A stretch of 5,589 nt of DNA from an uncultured Lachnospiraceae bacterium (lineage in GTDB: Bacteria; Bacillota; Clostridia; Lachnospirales; Lachnospiraceae): positions 1-5,589 of the forward strand of contig CALDIE010000140.1 in assembly GCA_937901625.1 (NCBI GenBank), written 5' to 3'. The position numbers and the translations under genes are program-made. This document shows positions 1-5,589 of the stretch, one piece after another (within the stretch, counting starts at the first letter, position 1; each line of letters begins with the position of its first letter). The notes below the pieces were generated by a model. It saw only the letters and a list, made by a program, of their open reading frames with translations. It was not told the origin of the DNA and searched no databases.

Positions 1-234
1 AGGTGTATAAAAACCGACTTCAAAGCCGCCGATGATCTTTACCATGATATAGATCACAACAAAATAGACGGCGATCTGCAGATAATTACCGGATCCGGTA
101 AAAGGTTTCGGCGCCAGGGGGTTTAAAAACTTATACCAGAAAACACCAAAAGAACCCCCGAGGATTCCCAGATTGATCAGGATCTCGAAGAAACGGAAGA
201 TTCTTTTGTACGGTTCGTATTTTCCCTGTCTCAT
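1..234 (-). CDS. Polyprenyl-phosphate sugar phosphotransferase-like membrane protein, N-terminal part (partial, 3' end outside window)
   Basis: From ATG at 232-234 the reverse strand stays open to the window edge for 78 codons: MRQGKYEPYKRIFRFFEILI, then a hydrophobic run, ending ...IIGGFEVGFYTP. Two hydrophobic segments are visible (about 14-36 and 51-68). The aromatic/basic leader YEPYKRIFRF, the FWYKFLNPL junction, and the KIIGGFEVGFY segment after helix 2 resemble the N-terminal membrane region of bacterial sugar transferases (WbaP/CpsE-type, multi-helix N-terminus followed by a Bac_transf catalytic domain). These start repeat-unit synthesis by transferring a sugar-1-phosphate to undecaprenyl phosphate. 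The catalytic domain is not in the window, so the assignment rests on N-terminal resemblance and on context directly downstream of a Wzy-like gene. The start has a modest ribosome binding site, GGGAAG (243-248), 8 bases upstream. Another polysaccharide-cluster membrane protein is possible. Confidence 0.68.
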   Translation of the reverse strand, partial: MRQGKYEPYKRIFRFFEILINLGILGGSFGVFWYKFLNPLAPKPFTGSGNYLQIAVYFVVIYIMVKIIGGFEVGFYTP

Positions 235-242
235 ATCGCTTG

Positions 243-268
243 CTTCCCGAAGTCATCATTTCCGGAAG
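243..268 (-). promoter_or_regulatory. Imperfect inverted repeat covering the ribosome binding site of the sugar transferase gene
   Basis: In the 37-base gap after the polymerase stop, the minus strand reads CTTCCGGAA, eight bases, TTCGGGAAG. The arms pair over nine positions with one central G-G mismatch, leaving an 8-base loop. The 3' arm contains GGGAAG, the only candidate Shine-Dalgarno sequence for the ATG at 232-234. No T-run follows, so it is not a standard intrinsic terminator. It could lower translation of the sugar transferase relative to the polymerase, or be a chance repeat. Confidence 0.4.
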
Positions 269-271
269 ATC

Positions 272-1927
272 TTACTTCCTCTTCGTTTGTTTTTTCCCTA
301 CGCGTTTTTCACCGCTCTTCTTTGTACTCTTCCTGCTGTTATCTTCATATAACAGAAGACCGTAGCAGGCACAGAAAGTGCAGCAGATCACATACGCCGG
401 ATGCCACATCCATTCCGTCACCATGCTGACCAGACAGATTCCGGAGATCAAAACGTAAGCACCCATTTCCGGATGTTTTACAGCCTTCGCTCTGTAGGTA
501 AAGAGTGATGCGATAAACGATCCGAGGACCATCAGCCCGAATGCGATCCCTGTCAAAAGTCCGTACTGATACATCACATGGATATAGGTATTATGAGCGT
601 GGTATACAAAATACCCACTGTCTAACTCTATATGGCCGGGATAATGACCTTTGATCCCGCACCGCGATAAATACGCCTGCCAGATCTCCACTCTCCCGTT
701 TGTCACATCCCTCTCCGTATCGATAACGACAGCCTCTCCTTCACCCTCGTCCTCCTTAGTATTAAACGTGACATAGATTCCCCATTTCCCCAATGCCAGA
801 GTCAAAAAGCTTTCCATGCTGGTATACTTGGGCGAATCGACCGGATCGTTTTGAATCACACGTACCTCCGGATTGTATTCTCCGGAAAAAAACGTCGGTG
901 CATTGGCATATGCCGGTATATAGCGAAAAGCCAAAAAACAGGGATAGATCATCAATGCGCAAACGATCAGTCCGATACCATATCTTAAGAGAACCTGCTT
1001 TTTCTTCTTTTCCCACAAAAGCGAAACGACAAACAATACCGCAAACGCAAAGAGCATTCCTGCAATGGTAGTGCGTGTGTAATTAAATACGGCAAACCCG
1101 ATCGCAACGGAAAGGAAGACATAATGAACAGCCAAAAGAGCCATCTTGCAACCTTTCTTTAACTTTGCCCTCTGTGTCCCCGAAATGACCGAAAAGATCA
1201 CCGAGATCACAACCGCAAAATAGGTACCGCCGGTATTGGTATTTCCAAAGTAAGCCAGATATCGCTCCGTATCATACGGTCTGTGCCGAAGGCTTTTGTA
1301 TGTCACAAAAAGGAACGAAAGATACAGTCCGTAAACCAGAGCTTTTTTAAAGATATCCCGGCTTTGGGGATCTGCCAGCACCAGAAAGAGCGCCGTAAAA
1401 CATACCGCAAAAAATACCGCATAATAATATCCCGGATTAAAGATCGTCAAAAGTGCCGCAAAAACGCCCCATAATAAAGCAAGCACTTTTCTCTTTGCGA
1501 CCACACGGTAGGACTCAAAATGAAGGAAGAGATCCCTTAAGAGTGCGATCAATACGATCCCCCAGATAAGAACCGTCAGTTTCCCGTAGCGGATGATGTC
1601 CACAAACTTATACTCACAGGTATCCGGGATCCAGTGGTTTAAGTAGGCATAATGCATAAAGATATAGCAAAGCGGTAGATAGCCCAGGCTCCAAAAAGTC
1701 ACATACTTTCGCCAATCCATGAGCATAAGCACCAAAACACCGTATCCGATGCAAAAGAGACGGAAGGAGTACGCCTGCTCATAACTGTTGCCGGCATTCA
1801 TAAAAGATATCCCCGCAACGGTTATCATATATACCAGAAACAGCGCGACCGGAGTTCTCCAGGTCACGCTATCCTTCCAATCAACTGAAATCCGTTTTTT
1901 CTGCTCTATACTTTTGCCCATATCCAC
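272..1927 (-). CDS. O-antigen ligase/polymerase family membrane protein (Wzy/WaaL superfamily)
   Basis: A 551-residue protein with about ten or more hydrophobic segments. The YFGNTNTGGTYFAVVIS segment (226-242) and YTRTTIAG (283-290) resemble the N-x-N-x-x-G and S/T-R-T/S-x-x-G signatures of the Wzy/WaaL superfamily. A long external loop (about 338-445) ends with TNGRVEIWQAYLSRCGIKGH (409-428) and YHAHNTYIHVMYQYGLLTG (442-460). These are the conserved R-x-x-x-W and H-N-x-x-x-x-x-x-x-x-G-x-x-x-G elements of the O-antigen ligase domain (Pfam Wzy_C). In a monoderm it would most likely polymerise undecaprenyl-linked repeat units outside the membrane, or ligate glycans to an acceptor; sequence alone does not decide. 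The C-terminal tail (about 530-551) is Lys/Arg-rich and presumably cytoplasmic. Two starts are possible: GTG at 1925-1927 (given here) or in-frame ATG at 1919-1921, two codons later. Confidence 0.88.
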   Translation of the reverse strand: MDMGKSIEQKKRISVDWKDSVTWRTPVALFLVYMITVAGISFMNAGNSYEQAYSFRLFCIGYGVLVLMLMDWRKYVTFWSLGYLPLCYIFMHYAYLNHWIPDTCEYKFVDIIRYGKLTVLIWGIVLIALLRDLFLHFESYRVVAKRKVLALLWGVFAALLTIFNPGYYYAVFFAVCFTALFLVLADPQSRDIFKKALVYGLYLSFLFVTYKSLRHRPYDTERYLAYFGNTNTGGTYFAVVISVIFSVISGTQRAKLKKGCKMALLAVHYVFLSVAIGFAVFNYTRTTIAGMLFAFAVLFVVSLLWEKKKKQVLLRYGIGLIVCALMIYPCFLAFRYIPAYANAPTFFSGEYNPEVRVIQNDPVDSPKYTSMESFLTLALGKWGIYVTFNTKEDEGEGEAVVIDTERDVTNGRVEIWQAYLSRCGIKGHYPGHIELDSGYFVYHAHNTYIHVMYQYGLLTGIAFGLMVLGSFIASLFTYRAKAVKHPEMGAYVLISGICLVSMVTEWMWHPAYVICCTFCACYGLLLYEDNSRKSTKKSGEKRVGKKQTKRK

Positions 1928-1940
1928 TCCGGCAGCCGGT

Positions 1941-1950
1941 CTCTCCTTTT
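1941..1950 (-). promoter_or_regulatory. Ribosome binding site for the Wzy/WaaL-like gene
   Basis: AAAAGGAGAG on the minus strand, in the short gap after the DPM1-like gene. It is 13 bases from the GTG and 19 bases from the alternative ATG, both long. A small CCGG-CTG-CCGG inverted repeat lies between site and start. A second, weaker GGAG (1927-1930) lies 5 bases before the ATG at 1919-1921, so the ATG may be the used start. Confidence 0.6.
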
Positions 1951-1957
1951 ATTTTGC

Positions 1958-2671
1958 TTAATCAAAGAAGTTGTACTTGATGATGCAATACAGTGCACGG
2001 AAAGCATCCTTTAAGCCGATCTTTTTGCCCTGCTCAAACGTGCGGGGATGATACTCGATCGGGATCTCATAGACCTTGCATCTTCTTTTCGCGATCTTTG
2101 CCGTAACTTCAGGCTCGAATCCGAAACGTCTTTCCTTTAAGGGGATCGACTGGATCACATCGCGTCTGAACATCTTATAGCAAGTTTCCATATCCGTTAA
2201 GGACAGATCGCAGCAAATATTGGAGGCGATCGTAAGGAGCTTATTGCCCAGCTCGTGATAAAATCCCTCTACGCGATACTTTCCGCCTCGCGCATATCTC
2301 GAACCGTATACCACATCCGCGTCCGCTGCCCCGTAGATAAAAGGCTCCACCAGACGCATAAAGTCCTTGGGATTATATTCCAGATCCGCATCCTGCACGA
2401 TCACCAGATCCCCGGTAGCCGCCGCAAATCCATGCTTTAAGGCCGCTCCCTTACCCATGTTGTGCTTATGGAGCAATACCTTATCCACTTTCTTTCCGAC
2501 TACCTCGCGAATCAGCTTTCTTGTTCCGTCCGTTGAGCCGTCGTCCACCAGGATGATCTCCGTGGTCAGTCCGCAGTTTCTTACCTGCTCCACCACATTC
2601 TCCAGTGTATCCACCTCGTTATAGCAAGGAATCACTACCGAGATCACCACATCTTCTTTTGCTTTTAACAT
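1958..2671 (-). CDS. DPM1-like family 2 glycosyltransferase, soluble
   Basis: A 237-residue GT2 enzyme with no membrane helix. Visible motifs: SVVIPCYNE (11-19), ILVDDGSTDGT (40-50), HNMGKGAALKHGF (70-82), and QDADLEYNP (93-101) with the DxD metal site at D94/D96. DMETCYKMFRR (160-170), RFGFEPEVTAKIAK (182-195) and IEYHPRTFEQGKKIGLKDAFRALYCIIKY (205-233) follow. This set defines the dolichol-phosphate mannosyltransferase-like bacterial GT2 group and is nearly complete, so the gene looks intact. Such proteins use a nucleotide sugar donor and act at the cytoplasmic membrane face; many are annotated as polyprenyl-phosphate sugar synthases without biochemical proof, so the acceptor is uncertain. 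ATG start at 2669-2671 lies 5 bases past the stop of the preceding glycosyltransferase. Its ribosome binding site GAAGGGAG (2681-2688) is inside that gene's last codons, which suggests coupled translation. Confidence 0.92.
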   Translation of the reverse strand: MLKAKEDVVISVVIPCYNEVDTLENVVEQVRNCGLTTEIILVDDGSTDGTRKLIREVVGKKVDKVLLHKHNMGKGAALKHGFAAATGDLVIVQDADLEYNPKDFMRLVEPFIYGAADADVVYGSRYARGGKYRVEGFYHELGNKLLTIASNICCDLSLTDMETCYKMFRRDVIQSIPLKERRFGFEPEVTAKIAKRRCKVYEIPIEYHPRTFEQGKKIGLKDAFRALYCIIKYNFFD

Positions 2672-2676
2672 CTTGC

Positions 2677-3663
2677 TTATCTCCCTTCTTTTACATCCTT
2701 TGTCAGAAGCTTCCTCTCTTCCGCCTGTTTTTCATCCCGCACAATTTCCCGAATCACGTATTGCGGAGAATTATTGATACTTATATACAGCCGGCCCACA
2801 TATTCTCCGATCAGGCCGAGCATGATCATGATCATCCCACCGAAAAATACCAGAACCGCCATCAAACTCGAAAATCCAAGCACCCGTTCCGGCAATACGA
2901 TCTTTTGAATGATCACGATAATCCCATAAATAAATCCTATCAGGGCCGAGAATCCGCCAATCAGGGTCGCCATCCGTAACGGTTTTACGGAAAAAGAGGT
3001 AAATCCGTTCATCCAAAGCGCGATCAGCTTCTTTAAACTGTATCCGGATTCTCCTACTGTACGGCTTCTGTGTGCGACGTCGACATTAACGATATTTCTT
3101 GTCGACCGAAGCACCAGTCCGATCACGTAGGGATAAGAATTCTCGTACCGTATCATATCATCGACAATATATCTTTTCGCCGCAAAATAACTGGACACGA
3201 TCAGCTCTTTAGGCTTATCCAGCATAAAACGTGCCATTTCCTCATTTAAATAACTGCCGAAATTTCTAAATAAAGAGTGTTTTTTCTGTCCGTAACGGGC
3301 ATAAGCAACATCTGCGCCGTTTTCAAGCGCTTCCAAAAGCTTCCCCGCTTCGTTGGCCGGCGTCTGCCCGTCATCATCCAAACATATGACCACATCGCCT
3401 CTGCTTTCTCTTAAGCCGGCCATCAACGCCGAGTGCTGACCGAAATTTCTTGTAAAATCAATCCCCGTTATGCGTTTTGCCTCTCCCGGATCGCCGCAAA
3501 GACTGCGAATGGTATCCATCGTATGATCCGGAGAACAATCATTGATCAGTATGATCTCATATTCGTATGCGGCAAGACCGCTCATCGTATCCTGTATTTC
3601 CCGTACCACCCCGGGCAGTGTCTGTTCCGACCTGTAACAGGGGATCACAAAACTGACAGTCAC
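2677..3663 (-). CDS. ArnC/GtrB/CsbB-like family 2 glycosyltransferase with two C-terminal membrane helices (probable undecaprenyl-phosphate sugar synthase)
   Basis: A 328-residue GT-A fold transferase. Residues 3-10 (VSFVIPCY) are the first beta strand and nucleotide-binding entry, and INDCSPDHT (40-48) is the donor-binding segment. TRNFGQHSALMAGL (71-84) is typical of polyprenyl-phosphate sugar synthases. LDDDGQTP (95-102) carries the metal-binding DxD as D96 and D98. HRSRTVGESGYSLKKL (198-213) matches the conserved basic G-x-S-x-Y region of the ArnC/GtrB/DPM group. Two membrane helices follow (about 232-253 and 262-286), then a charged cytoplasmic tail. Enzymes of this architecture transfer a sugar from a nucleotide donor to undecaprenyl phosphate at the inner membrane face. 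Start is GTG at 3661-3663, supported by AGGAAGGAAGG at 3668-3678; an ATG further upstream is out of frame. The donor cannot be read from sequence. The amino sugar nucleotide from the transaminase two genes upstream is an attractive but unproven candidate. Confidence 0.9.
   Translation of the reverse strand: MTVSFVIPCYRSEQTLPGVVREIQDTMSGLAAYEYEIILINDCSPDHTMDTIRSLCGDPGEAKRITGIDFTRNFGQHSALMAGLRESRGDVVICLDDDGQTPANEAGKLLEALENGADVAYARYGQKKHSLFRNFGSYLNEEMARFMLDKPKELIVSSYFAAKRYIVDDMIRYENSYPYVIGLVLRSTRNIVNVDVAHRSRTVGESGYSLKKLIALWMNGFTSFSVKPLRMATLIGGFSALIGFIYGIIVIIQKIVLPERVLGFSSLMAVLVFFGGMIMIMLGLIGEYVGRLYISINNSPQYVIREIVRDEKQAEERKLLTKDVKEGR
2681..2688 (-). promoter_or_regulatory. Ribosome binding site for the DPM1-like gene, overlapping the preceding coding end
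   Basis: GAAGGGAG on the minus strand, 9 bases before ATG 2669-2671. It lies in the final codons (Glu-Gly-Arg) of the upstream glycosyltransferase gene, a layout typical of translationally coupled operon genes. Confidence 0.75.
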
Positions 3664-3667
3664 GTAT

Positions 3668-3678
3668 CCTTCCTTCCT
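3668..3678 (-). promoter_or_regulatory. Strong ribosome binding site for the ArnC/GtrB-like gene
   Basis: AGGAAGGAAGG on the minus strand, ending 4 bases before the GTG at 3661-3663. The repeated GGAAGG offers two registers (4 or 8 bases from the start). It identifies the GTG as the true start, because the ATG about 22 bases upstream is in another frame. Confidence 0.8.
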
Positions 3679-3701
3679 CTCTCATCTGTTGACCGCATCC
3701 G

Positions 3702-5426
3702 TTAGGGCTGAATGCATTGATATACTCCAAACAGAACGCCCTCCGAGTTAAGCACATCCGTCTGCTGCATCTTACAATCCAAAAAAGTTTCGAGCTCATC
3801 GATCGATAAACCGACATCCTCCCTGCAAAGGTAATAAACTTCAGGCGAAGTAAGCATGGCCGTAGCGGCATCCGTATATCCGTGTTTTTCCATAAAAAAC
3901 CCCACATTGGGGCTGCCCGTCATCCAGCCGCCAAGCGGCATGGCATTCTCCGGTATCCCCTCCGCCGACAATACATCTCCCGTTCTTTCCATCACGGTGT
4001 AGGTTTCAAGAAAATAAACATTTTCCGGATGAGACCTTATGTAAGAGTATACCATATCATCCCTGTCGTTTACAGAAATTTTTCTCCAAAGCGCCTCTCC
4101 AAAACCGTTATAGATCCACACCGCCGAGGTCACACTCAGAACGGCAAAGATAAGATCCCGCCTCTCAAATCCTTTTCTCCTGCTCCTTGCACAAAACAGG
4201 CTTCCCAGCATATAGGCATAGGTGATCAGATATAACGGAAGTGTTACTCTCTCCGGAAAGCGTCCGCGCCAGATCAAAAAGCCGTATTCCATCGCCCATC
4301 CGGCTAACGCACATACGACGCCGATCGCTGAGAGTCTGTCATTTTCAAGCCAAAGGAATATGAAGGTCATCACACCACACAAGATCAGAAAAAGGAATTT
4401 CGCTCCGTCCCCGTCCTCTGTGATCTTCCACTTTAAGGTATAGATCACATCTTTTGCATGTTCCGTAACGGACAGACTCTGCTTTGAAAGCGGATCGGTA
4501 TATCCGGCCATGGCCTCGAGACGATCCACATCCGCCATCGGATCCAGGAGCAGATCATAATTGGCATACACCGGATACTCCTTATCTCCTATCCCGATAC
4601 TCTCATAATAGGCAAGTGCTTCATCCGTATCCCAGACCCCCGTATAATCGTATACTTCCGTACGGGCGTCATTATATCTTTGATATTCCCGCCATTCATC
4701 GCTTTGGTAAAGGAATGTCTGCCAAAAGATCGATCCGAGGATGAGTCCCGTAAATACGACTCTGCCCGTCTTTGACCGTCTTTCATGTTTCTCACGAAGG
4801 TTCTTTTCTTTTGCAGTTTCCGCATCCGGATCCTGTTCCTGTTCCGGATTCAATACTCTTGTGAATCTGTATTTTCCTTCCTGCGCGACGATCATTAAAA
4901 GCACAAACGGTAAAGCGAGGAAAAAGACCTGCGAGCGTATCTCGTAACCCAGCCAGAAAAGGAAAAGCGCAATATTATAAGGCTTTACATCCTTTCCGTA
5001 CAAAAGAAAAATACCCGTAGCCATCACGCATCCGGCCGCAAGTGTGTAATGAACGGAGAGCATCTGCGGAAAAACAAAGGCCGCAAAGAAAAAAACAGCC
5101 GTAAGGATCGCCATCCACGGGTACTGTCCGGCCTGTAACCCCACCCGTCGCAAACACAAAAACAGACATAAAAGGTAAGAGGAAAGTAAAAAGAGTCCAA
5201 ACCAGGGGACATCGGGAAGCAGCGCATACAGTCCCCGCAACAGGATACTCAAAGGCGCTGCCACATAGACTGTATGGTAGTCGGCTACCCCTGCGAAATT
5301 CCCCCTAAGGATACTTTGAAGCATGCTGTCATCATTGTAACCAAAGGGAAGACCGGGGATACATAATACCCCGATCGCCACAAGGACGGTAATCAAAGAT
5401 GCTGCTGTCAGGACTTTCCTTTTCAC
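3702..5426 (-). CDS. Multi-pass membrane protein, probable GT-C fold glycosyltransferase with C-terminal soluble domain
   Basis: A 574-residue protein starting at GTG (5424-5426), directly after the TAA of the upstream transaminase gene. The Lys/Arg N-terminus (MKRK) leads into helix 1 (about 5-25). Further hydrophobic segments lie near 54-72, 74-93, 104-122, 125-143, 150-182 (probably two), 222-240, 343-360, 365-388, 395-413 and 424-443. An NDDS motif (31-34) sits just after helix 1, where GT-C enzymes carry an acidic catalytic residue in the first external loop. A strongly charged stretch (about 194-222) fits a cytoplasmic loop. An aromatic-rich loop of about 100 residues (241-342) and a C-terminal soluble part (about 450-574) are probably extracytoplasmic. 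I do not recognise a named family. The GT-C assignment rests on topology, the acidic motif and location beside a lipid-linked sugar synthase. The substrate is unknown; the neighbouring amino sugar is a candidate. A membrane protein without transferase activity cannot be excluded. Confidence 0.75.
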   Translation of the reverse strand: MKRKVLTAASLITVLVAIGVLCIPGLPFGYNDDSMLQSILRGNFAGVADYHTVYVAAPLSILLRGLYALLPDVPWFGLFLLSSYLLCLFLCLRRVGLQAGQYPWMAILTAVFFFAAFVFPQMLSVHYTLAAGCVMATGIFLLYGKDVKPYNIALFLFWLGYEIRSQVFFLALPFVLLMIVAQEGKYRFTRVLNPEQEQDPDAETAKEKNLREKHERRSKTGRVVFTGLILGSIFWQTFLYQSDEWREYQRYNDARTEVYDYTGVWDTDEALAYYESIGIGDKEYPVYANYDLLLDPMADVDRLEAMAGYTDPLSKQSLSVTEHAKDVIYTLKWKITEDGDGAKFLFLILCGVMTFIFLWLENDRLSAIGVVCALAGWAMEYGFLIWRGRFPERVTLPLYLITYAYMLGSLFCARSRRKGFERRDLIFAVLSVTSAVWIYNGFGEALWRKISVNDRDDMVYSYIRSHPENVYFLETYTVMERTGDVLSAEGIPENAMPLGGWMTGSPNVGFFMEKHGYTDAATAMLTSPEVYYLCREDVGLSIDELETFLDCKMQQTDVLNSEGVLFGVYQCIQP

Positions 5427-5589
5427 TTATCTGTAAAACTCCTCGATTTGACGAATGATATATTCGTTTTGTTCTTCCGTCAGGCCGTAGTACATCGGCA
5501 ATCTTGTCAGGCGACTGCTGTCCGCCGTTGTGTATACATCTTCCCCGTGAAAGCGTCCGAACCTCTTTCCGGCAGGCGAGGAATGTAAC
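5427..5589 (-). CDS. wecE: dTDP-4-amino-4,6-dideoxygalactose transaminase, C-terminal end (partial, 5' end outside window)
   Basis: The reverse strand is open from the window edge to a TAA stop at 5427-5429 and encodes 53 residues beginning LHSSPAGKRFGRFHGEDVYT and ending EEFYR. The block HSSPAG-x-RFGRFHGED-x-YTT followed by SxRLxRLPMYYGLTEEQ matches what I remember of the C-terminus of WecE/RffA (E. coli has HGCPAG...FGEFHGEDRYTT...RLLRLPL). This is a PLP-dependent DegT/DnrJ/EryC1/StrS-fold aminotransferase. The family moves an amino group from glutamate to dTDP-4-keto-6-deoxyglucose, giving dTDP-4-amino-4,6-dideoxygalactose (dTDP-Fuc4N), in the cytoplasm. The PLP-binding lysine and most of the roughly 375-residue protein lie outside the window, so activity cannot be judged. 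The stop codon abuts the GTG start of the next gene. Another DegT-family sugar aminotransferase is the main alternative, but the FHGED/YTT block favours WecE. Confidence 0.85.
   Translation of the reverse strand, partial: LHSSPAGKRFGRFHGEDVYTTADSSRLTRLPMYYGLTEEQNEYIIRQIEEFYR
5439..5444 (-). promoter_or_regulatory. Ribosome binding site for the GT-C-like gene, inside the end of wecE
   Basis: GAGGAG on the minus strand, formed by the two Glu codons near the end of the transaminase gene. It lies 12 bases before the GTG start at 5424-5426, slightly longer than the usual 5-10. It supports the GTG as start: the next downstream ATG in frame (Met35) would delete the first membrane helix and the NDDS motif. 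Confidence 0.55.

Noticed and set aside
136..261. Short minus-strand open frame starting at ATGATG within the hairpin loop
   Set aside because: About 41 codons, out of frame with the sugar transferase N-terminus, which has clear membrane-protein character; the short frame has no supporting feature.
235..271. Possible intrinsic terminator after the polymerase gene
   Set aside because: The inverted repeat is imperfect and is followed by AGCAAGCGAT rather than a T-run, so it does not fit a standard terminator.
2008..2445. Recurrent CTTTAAG/CCTTTAAG words
   Set aside because: They arise from frequent Leu-Lys codon pairs (TTA AAG or CTT AAA) on the coding strand and are not spaced or oriented like operators.
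2605..2979. Plus-strand open frame of 124 codons opposite the two GT2 genes
   Set aside because: Antisense to clear glycosyltransferase coding sequence; no motif, low-complexity His/Pro/Ser composition.
1958..3663. Recent tandem duplication of GT2 genes
   Set aside because: The two proteins share only the general GT-A motifs and differ in DxD context, length and membrane helices, so they are old, distinct subfamilies.
3557..3907. Minus-strand open frame of 116 codons across the junction of the GT-C-like and ArnC-like genes
   Set aside because: It overlaps two well-supported genes in another frame, has no recognisable motif, and its product looks like an out-of-frame translation.
3882..4235. 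Plus-strand open frame of 117 codons opposite the membrane protein gene
   Set aside because: Antisense to a long, convincing membrane protein; composition rich in His, Arg and Lys without domain signs.

Overview
The window is a compact, single-strand (minus) segment of a cell-surface polysaccharide biosynthesis cluster. It suggests a monoderm member of the Clostridia, most likely Lachnospiraceae-like. The grounds are purine-rich Shine-Dalgarno sites (AAGGGAG, AGGAAGGAAGG, AAAAGGAGAG), two clear GTG starts, moderate GC content judged by eye, and resemblance of the proteins to families I recall as common in that group. The taxonomic call is inference; no marker gene is present.

Layout in transcription order, right to left: (1) the last 53 codons of a WecE/RffA-type dTDP-4-amino-4,6-dideoxy-sugar transaminase (5427-5589, cut by the window edge); (2) a 574-residue multi-pass membrane protein with an N-terminal NDDS acidic motif and a C-terminal soluble domain, probably a GT-C fold glycosyltransferase (3702-5426); (3) an ArnC/GtrB/CsbB-like family 2 glycosyltransferase with two C-terminal membrane helices, predicted to load a sugar onto undecaprenyl phosphate (2677-3663); (4) a soluble DPM1-like family 2 glycosyltransferase (1958-2671); (5) a Wzy/WaaL-superfamily polysaccharide polymerase or O-antigen ligase-like protein (272-1927); (6) the N-terminal 78 residues of a polyprenyl-phosphate sugar phosphotransferase-like membrane protein (1-234, cut by the window edge).

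Genes are separated by 0, 38, 5, 30-36 and 37 bases. Each complete gene is preceded by a recognisable ribosome binding site, and I see no intrinsic terminator or convincing promoter between them, so the segment reads as one operon. No tRNA, rRNA, CRISPR, insertion sequence or long repeat was seen, and no stretch over 300 bases lacks a gene.

Working model: genes 4-6 belong to the main lipid-linked repeat-unit pathway (initiating sugar-phosphate transfer, chain extension, polymerisation). Genes 1-3 resemble the logic of the Arn, Gtr and CsbB/YfhO systems: make an unusual amino sugar nucleotide, load it onto undecaprenyl phosphate, and let a GT-C enzyme add it to a surface polymer outside the membrane. 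The second half of this model is inference and is the most interesting thing in the window.
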